From positions 62,001 through 126,000 of the forward strand of contig NZ_BGOW01000014.1 in assembly GCF_003851125.1 (NCBI RefSeq): a stretch of 64,000 bases of DNA, written 5' to 3'. The DNA comes from Sulfuriferula multivorans. Lineage in GTDB: Bacteria > Pseudomonadota > Gammaproteobacteria > Burkholderiales > Sulfuriferulaceae. The position numbers were made by a program, and so were the translations under genes. Under the pieces are notes generated by a model. The model was given only the letters and a program-made list of their open reading frames with translations, was not told where the DNA came from and did not search any database. Shown here piece after piece: positions 26,397 through 34,614 of the stretch. How positions within the stretch are numbered: the first letter of the stretch is position 1; each line of letters begins with the position of its first letter.

Positions 26397-28241
26397 TCAG
26401 GGTTTGAGATCGCGGTGTGCCAGCCACCGCTCCAGCATCACCACCACCCAGATCATCACTCCGTAGTAGGTGGCGTGGCCGCTCTGGTGCTGGCGGCGCA
26501 GTTCGGCCAGGTAAGTCGGTTGCAGGATGTGGCGGCGCTCGAACGCGGCGAGGCTGTCCTGCACCAGGTCACGTAGTGGCGCATGGGTGCTTGCCCACAC
26601 CCCGAACGGCAGGCCGAAGCCGTGTTTGGATTTGTTGATGATTTCATTGGGGAGCAGGTCGCGAACCGCTTCCTTGAAGAAATGGCGCAGGCGTGTGCCT
26701 TTGACCTTGAGATGCACGGGTACCTCCCCGGAAAAATCAAGCAGGGCATCGTCGAGTAGTGGGTAGCGTATTTCCACCCCGGCTGCCTCGGTCATGCGCC
26801 CGACCTTGCGCAGGTCGTTGTCGGCTAGCGTGAACTTAAGGTCGAGGTGCATCATGCGGTTGATGAAATGCTGCGAATCGCTGCGCTGGTAGACTTCGCG
26901 CAATAGTTCACCGGGCTGGTCGGGCTGGATTTGGGCGAGGAAATCAGCGTTGAAAATCTCGGCCAGCGGCGTGCGGTGCAGGAAATTATACGACTCCATG
27001 CGATCCGGCAGCGGCACCCTGGCCTGGTGAATATAACTCTGCAGCTTGCGTCCCGGTGGCAGCGTCGCCAGGCCGGGAAAGTGCGCCAGCGGCTCGATGA
27101 CGCCAGCGCGCAGCCAGGGCGGAATAAGGCCATAAGCCTCGAAGATTTTTTGCTTGGCGTAGCGCGCGTTGCCGCCGAAAATTTCGTCGCCGCCGTCGCC
27201 GCCCAGCATGATGCGGATGCCGTCATCGTGCGCCAGCTTGGCGCAGAAATAAGTGGGCACGGCGGATTCGTTGGCGAAGGGTTCGTCGTAAGCGGCGGTG
27301 ATAATGGGAATGGCGGTGACGATATCGGCAGGCTTGAGGTAATACTCATGCGCGTGTGCAGTAAAAGTTCTGGTGGCCAGACGCGCGTACTCCATTTCGT
27401 CAAAGCCATCGGCCTCGAAGCCGATGGAGTAGGTGTTGACGGGTGTATTGCTCAGCTGGGCGAGCGTACCGGTGACGGTACTGCTATCCAGTCCGCCGGA
27501 GAGAAATGCGCCCAGGTGGTCGCCCTGCGCAGCGCGTGCCACCGAGTCGCGCAGAATGGGACGAAAGCGTGCGGCCAACTCGGCTTGCGATGCGCGGTTG
27601 TGGTCATCGTAATGCAGGTGCCAGTAAAATCCGGTGCTGAGTCGACCATTGCGCCACTCAACAAACTGGGCGGGAAGCAGCTTTTTCACCCCCTGAAAAA
27701 TCGAAGAGGGGGCAGGGACAAGATGAAAATACAGAAAATCAAAAATAGCCTGTTGATCGAGCGTGCTGCCCACCTCGGGATGGGCGGTGAGCGCGTCGGC
27801 ACGCGCGGCAAACGCGAGGCCGCCGGCAACTTCCGCGTAGCACAAGGGCTGCGCGCCGGCGCGATCCACCGCCAGCAGCAGGGTGTTGCTGGCCGGTTCG
27901 CATACCGCCAGGGCAAAGCTGCCATGGATCTGTGCCAGCCCGTCGCGGCCGGCCTGGCGCCAGGCGGCCAGTACCCCCGCCGCGGGGTTGTGCCGGGCGA
28001 TGGCGCTGGCGATGGCAAGGTCGTCGCTGTGAATGCGGCCGCGCAGCACGGCGATCGCGCCGCCGGCTTCATACAAGCTGATGTCATTGAACGGCGAACT
28101 CGCCGCCAGCGCCGCACCATCGCGCAGGGTGCTCTCCAGTCCGGCAGAAGGGGTGCCAAGTGCGGCGCACATTGTGTCGAGGATACCTTGACCGCGCACC
28201 CGATCCAGTTTGTTGTCCAGCCAGCCGCAGATTCCGGCCAT
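26397..28241 (-). CDS. Asparagine-synthase-like amidotransferase lacking the N-terminal Cys
   Basis: This 614-residue protein has two domains, a class II glutaminase fold (1 to about 200) and a synthetase domain with intact PPi loop FLSGGLDSSTVTG and GGDGGDEIFGGNARY. AAGGAG 5 bases before ATG 28241 fixes the start, giving MAGICGWLD. The family norm is MCGIAGWLD, so Cys2 and Ala5 have exchanged places and the glutaminase nucleophile is missing. As in beta-lactam synthetase, such proteins may use another amine or ammonia. It is a candidate XrtA-linked modification enzyme, transcribed opposite to the locus. Confidence 0.88.
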   Translation of the reverse strand: MAGICGWLDNKLDRVRGQGILDTMCAALGTPSAGLESTLRDGAALAASSPFNDISLYEAGGAIAVLRGRIHSDDLAIASAIARHNPAAGVLAAWRQAGRDGLAQIHGSFALAVCEPASNTLLLAVDRAGAQPLCYAEVAGGLAFAARADALTAHPEVGSTLDQQAIFDFLYFHLVPAPSSIFQGVKKLLPAQFVEWRNGRLSTGFYWHLHYDDHNRASQAELAARFRPILRDSVARAAQGDHLGAFLSGGLDSSTVTGTLAQLSNTPVNTYSIGFEADGFDEMEYARLATRTFTAHAHEYYLKPADIVTAIPIITAAYDEPFANESAVPTYFCAKLAHDDGIRIMLGGDGGDEIFGGNARYAKQKIFEAYGLIPPWLRAGVIEPLAHFPGLATLPPGRKLQSYIHQARVPLPDRMESYNFLHRTPLAEIFNADFLAQIQPDQPGELLREVYQRSDSQHFINRMMHLDLKFTLADNDLRKVGRMTEAAGVEIRYPLLDDALLDFSGEVPVHLKVKGTRLRHFFKEAVRDLLPNEIINKSKHGFGLPFGVWASTHAPLRDLVQDSLAAFERRHILQPTYLAELRRQHQSGHATYYGVMIWVVVMLERWLAHRDLKP

Positions 28242-28324
28242 ACTCACTCCTTGTGTGTTTGGTTTTGTAGCCGGGATGGTAACCTAAGCGCAGGCATTTT
28301 TGATGAACTCAAAAAACCAATGAC

Positions 28325-28436
28325 AGCCACAGAGCGCACAGAGAGCACAGAGGTGAGGCGGGTTTGCATAGTGTTTTGATCCATCGGACCAAGGGTTTCT
28401 GAGCGATTTGGAACTTTCTCTGTGAAATCTGTGGCT
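28325..28436. repeat. CACAGAG-type inverted repeat, copy 2
   Basis: The left arm (28325-28348, AGCCACAGAGCGCACAGAG) and right arm (28413-28436) pair at most positions around a 64-base spacer. The arms match those of the element at 22192-22350, while the spacer differs. It occupies most of the gap between the divergent amidotransferase and sulfotransferase genes, where their promoters should lie. Confidence 0.8.
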
Positions 28437-28467
28437 AACGAATTTTTCTATGGGATGAAGCATAAAC

Positions 28468-29391
28468 GTGAGTGAATTCTGGCTGAAGGTTGAAAAAACC
28501 CTGAAATACCATGGCAACCGCGCCCTGCGCGCGGCACGTGCAGGCTGGTGGAATGTGACGCGCACGCCGGCGCGACGGCCGGTCATCATCGTCGGTTGCA
28601 GTCGTGCCGGCACCACGCTAGTGTACAAGACCTTTTCCGAGTCGAAAGTGCTGGGTTCGCTCAATCGCGAAACCCACGATTTCTGGGTGGGCATGCATCC
28701 GCTTTCCAACAAGCACTGGGACACCCACGGCCTGGATGCGGCGGATGCCAGCGCTGCTGACCGCGATTACGTATCGCGTTATTTCTACAGTTGGACCGGG
28801 CAATCCCGCTTTGTCGACAAGAACAACCAGAACGGCCTGTGCGTACCCTACCTGCACTCGCTGTTCCCCGATGCCCACTTCGTGTTCATCAAGCGCAGCC
28901 CCGGCGACAACCTCAATTCGCTGATCGAAGGCTGGGGCAAACCGGAAGAATTTGCCACCTGGTCGCAGCAGTTGCCGGAAAAAGTCGCGGTGGAAAACGG
29001 CCGCTATACGCAATGGTGCTTTTTCCTCGCCGATGGCTGGCGCGATTACGTCAACGCGTCGGTCGAAGAGGTGTGCGCATTCCAGTACAACGCCATCAAC
29101 CAGGCCATACTCGACGCAAAAGTGGCCATTCCCACCGGGCAGTGGAGCGAGGTGCTGTACGAAGACCTGGTGCGCGATCCAGTAGGTGGTTTCAAGCGTC
29201 TGTTTGACGAGGCAGGGCTACCTTTCGATGCGACCATGCAGACGCATTGCGAAAACGTGCTAGACACGCCCTACAACGCCTTCTCCGAAATCCGCCTGGA
29301 TAAATGGAAGGACGGGCGCAACCGTGACCGTGTAGAGCGCGTGCTGCCGAAAGTGGCTGGCGTGGCACGGGCGATGGGGTACACGCTCTGA
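28468..29391 (+). CDS. Sulfotransferase family protein
   Basis: This 307-residue cytoplasmic enzyme has the PAPS 5'-phosphosulfate-binding loop PVIIVGCSRAGTTLVYKTF. It also has the 3'-phosphate-binding region (FVFIKRSPGDNLNSL) and downstream WSEVLYEDLVRDPVGGFKRL, typical of sulfotransferase family 3-like proteins. It transfers sulfate from PAPS, probably to a sugar hydroxyl of the exopolysaccharide. GTG 28468 is the start with only a weak ribosome-binding site. It is followed 2 bases later by a deacetylase-like gene. Confidence 0.88.
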   Translation: MSEFWLKVEKTLKYHGNRALRAARAGWWNVTRTPARRPVIIVGCSRAGTTLVYKTFSESKVLGSLNRETHDFWVGMHPLSNKHWDTHGLDAADASAADRDYVSRYFYSWTGQSRFVDKNNQNGLCVPYLHSLFPDAHFVFIKRSPGDNLNSLIEGWGKPEEFATWSQQLPEKVAVENGRYTQWCFFLADGWRDYVNASVEEVCAFQYNAINQAILDAKVAIPTGQWSEVLYEDLVRDPVGGFKRLFDEAGLPFDATMQTHCENVLDTPYNAFSEIRLDKWKDGRNRDRVERVLPKVAGVARAMGYTL

Positions 29392-29393
29392 AC

Positions 29394-30584
29394 ATGGTGG
29401 CGCTGCTATGGCTGCTGCCGCTGGCCTGGGCGCTGGTGTTAGTGTTATACGCCAGGCCGCTGCTAGCCCTGTGGCATGAGCCGGCATGGCGCTACCCGGT
29501 ACTGGTGATTGAAAGCGACGACTGGGGCGCGGGCATGCTGTCCCAGGCGGCAGCACTGGATGCGTTGCGTGCATTGCTCGGCCGTCATTCCGACCATACC
29601 GGGCGCCATCCGGTGATGACGTTGGGCGTCGTGCTGGCCATTGCCGATACCGAGGCGATACGCGCGGCTGGCGGTCGTGAGTATGTGAGTATCGCATTGG
29701 ACGATGCGCGCCTGGCGCCGGTGTTGGCTGCATTGCGTGCAGGTATCGCGGACGGCGTCTTCGTTCCCCAGTTGCATGGCATGGAACACTACTGGCCGCC
29801 AGCCGTCATGGCAGCCTCTCAAACAGACTGGCGAGTGGCAGCCTGGCTGGCGGGTGAAGCCTTGCCGCGCACCGAAGACCTGCCCTCGCCGCTGCAAAGC
29901 CGCTGGGCCGCGGCGGCTGTGTTGCCCTCGTTGCCCCTCTCAACCCCGGAAATCATCGAAGCCGCTGCCACTGAAACCGCCACATTCCAGCGTATTTTCG
30001 GCATAGCGGCGCAAGTTGCCGTGCCCACCACCTTTGTGTGGAACGACGAGGTCGAACGCGCCTGGGCGGCGCATGGCGTGCGCTGCATCGTCACCCCCGG
30101 CACGCGTCACGAATACCGCGATGCACAAGGCCACCCGGCGGGCGATGGGCGCTACATACTGAATGGCGAACGCGGTCGGAACGACGTGCGCTACGTGGTG
30201 CGCGACCAGTATTTCGAACCTGCGTTCGGCCACCGAGCTGAGCAAGGACTGGCGGCGCTGGCGCGGCAAACTGCGTGCGCTCGACCGACGCTGCTGGAAA
30301 CCCACCGATTCAATTTTATCGGCGAACCAGCTGACGTAGCATTCCATGAACTGGAACGGTTGCTGAACGCGGCATGCGTTGCTTATCCCGCGCTGCGCTT
30401 CCTGTCCACGCAGGAAATCGCCGAGGCGATGGCACGCCAGGATATGCAGCTGATTGAAACTCGCCTGCACCCACGTCTGCGTGCCTGGCTGGCACGCACC
30501 CAAACGCTGCCGCATTTCGCAAAACTGGCACGCCTTACCGGACTGGTGTTGCCGTTGTGGCTGCTGGGAAAATGGGCAGCATGA
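29394..30584 (+). CDS. Putative membrane-anchored deacetylase-like protein, uncharacterised
   Basis: This 396-residue protein has an N-terminal hydrophobic segment (about residues 2-22) and a globular domain that looks like the NodB/glycoside hydrolase-deacetylase fold. VIESDDWGAGM resembles the metal-binding Asp-Asp strand, LHGMEHY could be a His-x-x-x-His pair, and LETHRFNF resembles the late strand. I cannot assign it to a defined family by eye. Tight spacing to the sulfotransferase (2 bases) and overlap with the next glycosyltransferase (4 bases) make a role in polysaccharide modification likely. Confidence 0.6.
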   Translation: MVALLWLLPLAWALVLVLYARPLLALWHEPAWRYPVLVIESDDWGAGMLSQAAALDALRALLGRHSDHTGRHPVMTLGVVLAIADTEAIRAAGGREYVSIALDDARLAPVLAALRAGIADGVFVPQLHGMEHYWPPAVMAASQTDWRVAAWLAGEALPRTEDLPSPLQSRWAAAAVLPSLPLSTPEIIEAAATETATFQRIFGIAAQVAVPTTFVWNDEVERAWAAHGVRCIVTPGTRHEYRDAQGHPAGDGRYILNGERGRNDVRYVVRDQYFEPAFGHRAEQGLAALARQTACARPTLLETHRFNFIGEPADVAFHELERLLNAACVAYPALRFLSTQEIAEAMARQDMQLIETRLHPRLRAWLARTQTLPHFAKLARLTGLVLPLWLLGKWAA

Positions 30585-31510
30585 GCGGCCCGAAATTTTC
30601 CGTCATCATCCCTGCCTGCAATGCAGCCGCGACGCTGGCGCGCGCACTGGATTCGGTGCTGGCGCAGACCTGGGCGGCGCATGAAATCATCGTGGTGGAC
30701 GATGGATCGACCGATGCTACCGCCGCCGTGGCGGCAGGCTACGGGGAAAAGATCCGCTATCTGCACCAGGAAAATGCAGGCGTATCCGCCGCGCGTAACC
30801 ACGGAGCACAGGCGGCGAGCGGTGACTGGCTGGCCTTTCTCGATGCCGACGACTGGTACTATCCCAACCGCCTGAAATGGCACGCCGAATGGATTGCACG
30901 CGACCCGGCGCTGGATTTTCTCAGCGGCGATTACGAATATCGCGACCTCTCCGGAAAATTGCTGAGCCGCTCGATGCCGGGCAAGGCATCCGGCCGGACC
31001 ATGCTGGACAAAGCTGCGGGCAACCGCGAAGTGGTGATGGAAGGCGCAGAATTCGAAGCTTTTGTGGCCGACCATTTCGGTGATACGCATACCCTGAGCC
31101 TGCCGCGCGCCACATTTCTGGCATTAGGCGGCTATCCGCTGGGCTTCAAGGTGTGTGAAGACGTACACCTGCTCACCCGCCTGGTCGCACGCAGCCACCG
31201 GGCCGGGGTGATCTGCGAGCCGATGGCGGTGTACCTCATTCATAATGCCAGCGCCACCCGTGCCGATCCGGTGCGCGCCCAGTTCGAGAATATGCGCACG
31301 CTGATTGCATTGGGTAAACAGGCTGCGGGCTTGCCCGCCGCGGTACGCCGCGGGTATGCCAGCCGGTTACGGCAGGCGCGGCTCAACCTCGCTTACGCGC
31401 TGGTAAAATCAGGCCGACGGATGGAAGCCGTACGCGCTGTGCTGCCTTCGCTGATTGAATCCCCGAGTATTGCCAGCCTGCGCAATCTGTTGTCCATACT
31501 TAAAGGCTAA
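30581..31510 (+). CDS. Glycosyltransferase family 2
   Basis: This 309-residue GT-A enzyme has the N-terminal SVIIPACNAAATLARALDSV nucleotide-binding fold, VVDDGSTDAT, and the DxD metal site in LAFLDADDWYYP. The EDVHLLTRL acidic motif follows. It uses a UDP- or dTDP-sugar in the cytoplasm. ATG 30581 was chosen because its ATGA overlaps the upstream stop. The in-frame upstream TTG would extend into the deacetylase-like gene. Confidence 0.92.
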   Translation: MSGPKFSVIIPACNAAATLARALDSVLAQTWAAHEIIVVDDGSTDATAAVAAGYGEKIRYLHQENAGVSAARNHGAQAASGDWLAFLDADDWYYPNRLKWHAEWIARDPALDFLSGDYEYRDLSGKLLSRSMPGKASGRTMLDKAAGNREVVMEGAEFEAFVADHFGDTHTLSLPRATFLALGGYPLGFKVCEDVHLLTRLVARSHRAGVICEPMAVYLIHNASATRADPVRAQFENMRTLIALGKQAAGLPAAVRRGYASRLRQARLNLAYALVKSGRRMEAVRAVLPSLIESPSIASLRNLLSILKG

Positions 31511-31512
31511 AG

Positions 31513-32664
31513 ATGCCGCGTTACCTGGTACTCACCGAATTATTCCTGCCCACCAAGGGCGGCACCGCCGTGTGGTTTGCCGAGGTATACCGGCGCCTGT
31601 CGGGCAAGGAAACTCATATTGTGACTGCCGACGTGCCCGGTGCCGTCGAGGTGGATGCCAGCCATCCCAACAGCGTGCACCGCATCAACATGCGCCGCGT
31701 GGCGTGGCTGCGACCGGAATCGCTCGGCATGTATTTCAATTTGTTTTTCAAATCGCTGGGACTGGCGCTCACCCACCGTTTTGATGCCATCCACGCTGGA
31801 CGCGCCTTGCCCGAGGGGCTCACTGCTTGGGCGGTGGCGCGGCTGACATTCCATCCAGTGGTGATCTACGCACACGGAGAAGAACTTACCACCTGGGGGC
31901 GCGGCGGCAAATACAAGGCCATGTGCTTCGCCCTGCGCCACGCCGACCGGGTGATTGCCAACAGCGAATTCACCCGCGATGAGTTGATCAAGATGGACGT
32001 CAACCCGGCGCGCATCACGCTGATTTACCCTGGCGTCGATGTGGTGCGTTTCCGACCCGGCCTGGCGTGCGACGATTTGCGCCAGTCGGTCGGGGTGGGC
32101 GCAGCAGGCAAGTTGATTTTATCGGTCGGCCGCCTGTCGCGGCGCAAGGGCTTTGATCAGGTCATCAAATCGCTGCCTGCGTTGGTCCAGGCAGGTCTGG
32201 ATGTGCAGTACACCCTGATCGGCATCGGCGAGGATCAGGATTATTTGCTCGATCTGGCGAGTGAACATGGCGTCGTTGATCGCGTACACTTGCTGGGACA
32301 CGTCAGTGCGGACGACCTGCCGCGTTGGTACAATGCGTGTGACGTGTTTGCCATGCCCAATCGCGAAATCAACGGCGACACTGAGGGCTTTGGCATGGTA
32401 TTCATTGAGGCGGCAGCGTGTGCTAAACCCGCTGTGGCAGGAACGGCAGGTGGCACGGGTGCAGCAGTGATTGACGGTATGACCGGCATGCGTGTGGATG
32501 GCAATGAGCTCGCAGTGACGTCGGCACTACACCGACTTTTGGGTGATCCATCGCTGGCACGGAGTATGGGTGAGGCGGGATTGATCCGGGCGCAGGCTGA
32601 ATTCGCTTGGGAACGTGTGGCCGACAAGACGCGGCGATTGCAACTGCAGGGATCACAAAAATGA
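31513..32664 (+). CDS. Glycosyltransferase family 4
   Basis: This 383-residue GT-B enzyme has N-terminal LVLTELFLPTKGGTAVWFAE, VVIYAHGEELTTWGRGGK and YPGVDVVRFRPG. The donor-binding SVGRLSRRKGFDQVI and FGMVFIEAAACAKPAVAG complete the pattern. It lies 2 bases after the GT2 gene and is probably in the same transcript from the sulfotransferase onward. The acceptor and sugar are unknown. Confidence 0.92.
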   Translation: MPRYLVLTELFLPTKGGTAVWFAEVYRRLSGKETHIVTADVPGAVEVDASHPNSVHRINMRRVAWLRPESLGMYFNLFFKSLGLALTHRFDAIHAGRALPEGLTAWAVARLTFHPVVIYAHGEELTTWGRGGKYKAMCFALRHADRVIANSEFTRDELIKMDVNPARITLIYPGVDVVRFRPGLACDDLRQSVGVGAAGKLILSVGRLSRRKGFDQVIKSLPALVQAGLDVQYTLIGIGEDQDYLLDLASEHGVVDRVHLLGHVSADDLPRWYNACDVFAMPNREINGDTEGFGMVFIEAAACAKPAVAGTAGGTGAAVIDGMTGMRVDGNELAVTSALHRLLGDPSLARSMGEAGLIRAQAEFAWERVADKTRRLQLQGSQK

Positions 32665-32670
32665 AAAATC

Positions 32671-33573
32671 ATGTTTTATAAACTGAAAGATAGATTGCGG
32701 CGCAGCTATTTTTCCAGTCGCGTGCAAGGAATACTACACACTGCCCCCGTAGAACTGGGCGATACTACGGCGCCTGCCGTGCTGTCGCAACTGCAGCATA
32801 AGGATGTTTTAATGTACCTTGCTGCAGTGAAGTCCTTTGCCAGACGGGTGCCGCCCAGCATTGTGCATGTGGTGGATGACGGCAGTCTCACGCCAGAGGA
32901 TCGCGTGTTGCTGTCACAGCATGTGCCGGACATCCGCTTCCATGCCTTGGTGGATTGTCGTGAGCCAGGTTTGCCGACCGGGGGTACCTGGGAACGCCTT
33001 ACCGCTATCGCGCGCCTATCTCAAACGCACTATGTGATTCAGCTTGATGCAGACACGCTGACGCGGGGACCGATTGATGAAGTGAAAAATACCGTACAGG
33101 CTAATCGTGCTTTTGCCATTGGCACCAGGAATGGCCAGGAAATTGAAATCGCACGAGAATTGGCCGGTTGGACGCGCGCAAGTGCTGGTGCTGCAAATCA
33201 TGTACAGGTCCAAGCCGAGATCCATTTTGATCGTTTGCGCGAAGCGCCTACACTGAAATACACACGCGGCTGTTCAGGTTTCGCCGGTTTCCCGGCAGGA
33301 CCGGGGAAAATTGAGCTGATGCGGAGCGTGTCGGCTCAGATGCAGGAGCTCATCGGCGACAAATGGAATGAGTGGGGTAGCGAGCAAGTGATGTCGAATT
33401 TGGTGGTAGCGAACCAGTCAGCTGCCATGGTGTTGCCACACCCGGATTACACTGACTGTGAAAAATTACAACCAGATACAACACGTTTTGTTCATTTCAT
33501 TGGCACTTGTCGTTTTCGAAATGGGCGTTATGCTGAGATGATCAATCGCTTGGTGCAGGATGAGAAAATATAG
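32671..33573 (+). CDS. Putative GT-A-fold glycosyltransferase, uncharacterised
   Basis: This 300-residue protein has no signal peptide or membrane segment. IVHVVDDGSLTPED and YVIQLDADTLTRGP (a DxD-type Asp-Ala-Asp) suggest a nucleotide-diphospho-sugar transferase fold, distantly like GT8 or GT2. GCSGFAGFPAG and WNEWGSEQVMSN could be acceptor-binding elements. I do not recognise a named family. It is 6 bases after the GT4 gene and so is probably its operon partner. Confidence 0.6.
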   Translation: MFYKLKDRLRRSYFSSRVQGILHTAPVELGDTTAPAVLSQLQHKDVLMYLAAVKSFARRVPPSIVHVVDDGSLTPEDRVLLSQHVPDIRFHALVDCREPGLPTGGTWERLTAIARLSQTHYVIQLDADTLTRGPIDEVKNTVQANRAFAIGTRNGQEIEIARELAGWTRASAGAANHVQVQAEIHFDRLREAPTLKYTRGCSGFAGFPAGPGKIELMRSVSAQMQELIGDKWNEWGSEQVMSNLVVANQSAAMVLPHPDYTDCEKLQPDTTRFVHFIGTCRFRNGRYAEMINRLVQDEKI

Positions 33574-33763
33574 CTGTTAACGCCCGGGGCATAATTAATG
33601 GCGCTATTGTCGCGGATATGGAATTTGACCAGAACGCGCCACGAAAGAAGTATTTAGAGCAGGTAGTAAATTGTTGCTGCGAATTTTTCCAAAAGAATCG
33701 GCTCTGAATCGCATATCCAGGAATCATTCAGAGTTATCCGGTAACCGAAGCGAGGATTATTAC

Positions 33764-34522
33764 ATGTCACGCAGTTTATTAATTTTGATTGTTCTGTTGT
33801 TTCAGGCACCTGCGTTTGCGCTGCAAAGTTTTGGGGTTACCAAGGATGAGTTGGCATTGATGCCGCCCTACTGTACTGCGATGTATGGCGCCAGCGTTGG
33901 CCTTCCTGAAATAAAAAGTACCATACCCGAGGGGTGCCCCTCCATCCATCACTACTGTGACGGCCTCAAGTCTATGATACGTGCCGACAAGTTCAACAGG
34001 GAGAGCGGGTATTGGCTGCAACAAGGCATACAGTCTTTCAACTCGGTGGTTCAAGGAGGCTGGTGGAAAAACTGCCCGCTACAGGCTGAGGCTTACGTGA
34101 ACTTGGGAAATGCGTATTTGCGCCAAAGCACGCAGCGAAATACTTCATCATCCAAGGCCGCGGCAAGTTTTATGAAAGCCCTGGAGGTGCAGCCCGATTA
34201 TCTGCCGGCCTATTACGCGTTGAGTGATTACTATGTCCGTCTGGGTGATAAGAAAAAGGCATTGAATACTGCCGAGGAAGGGTTGCGTTATGCGCCCGAT
34301 TCTGCCGGGCTGCTTCGACGTTTTAAAGTGCTCGGTGGCACCACGCCTCCGACACCGCATCACGTAACAGCGAAACCGATGGAACAACAAGACTCGCCAG
34401 TAAAACCACCACCCGTTGAGTCCGTCGAAAGCGCCACTCCCCATCCTAAGGAGGAGCCCGCGCAAGCTCCAGAACCAAAAATAGGCTCGCCCACTAATCC
34501 CTGGTGCCGGTTCTGTCCCTAG
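33764..34522 (+). CDS. Secreted TPR-repeat protein with conserved-looking cysteines
   Basis: This 252-residue protein starts at ATG 33764, with GAGG 8 bases upstream, and begins with a signal peptide (SRSLLILIVLLFQAPAFA). The mature N terminus has several Cys (MPPYCTAMYG, PEGCPSIHHYCDGL). Two TPR-like units follow (AEAYVNLGNAYLRQ, LPAYYALSDYYVRLGD). A proline-rich linker leads to a C terminus ending NPWCRFCP, a C-x2-C tail. It is probably periplasmic. A 190-bp gap before it suggests its own promoter. The function is unknown; TPR proteins accompany many exopolysaccharide loci as assembly factors. Confidence 0.7.
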   Translation: MSRSLLILIVLLFQAPAFALQSFGVTKDELALMPPYCTAMYGASVGLPEIKSTIPEGCPSIHHYCDGLKSMIRADKFNRESGYWLQQGIQSFNSVVQGGWWKNCPLQAEAYVNLGNAYLRQSTQRNTSSSKAAASFMKALEVQPDYLPAYYALSDYYVRLGDKKKALNTAEEGLRYAPDSAGLLRRFKVLGGTTPPTPHHVTAKPMEQQDSPVKPPPVESVESATPHPKEEPAQAPEPKIGSPTNPWCRFCP

Positions 34523-34614
34523 ACAAAGCGATTTCTTGGCCGTGACTTACTTGGTAAAGTTTACATTGCCTTATTTCGATACGAGTGCAATTAAATTCAT
34601 ATCACCGACAAAGC

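Noticed and set aside
26931-28379. 482-residue plus-strand frame opposite the amidotransferase paralogue
   Set aside because: It is a shadow of the asparagine-synthase-like gene, with no domain recognisable.
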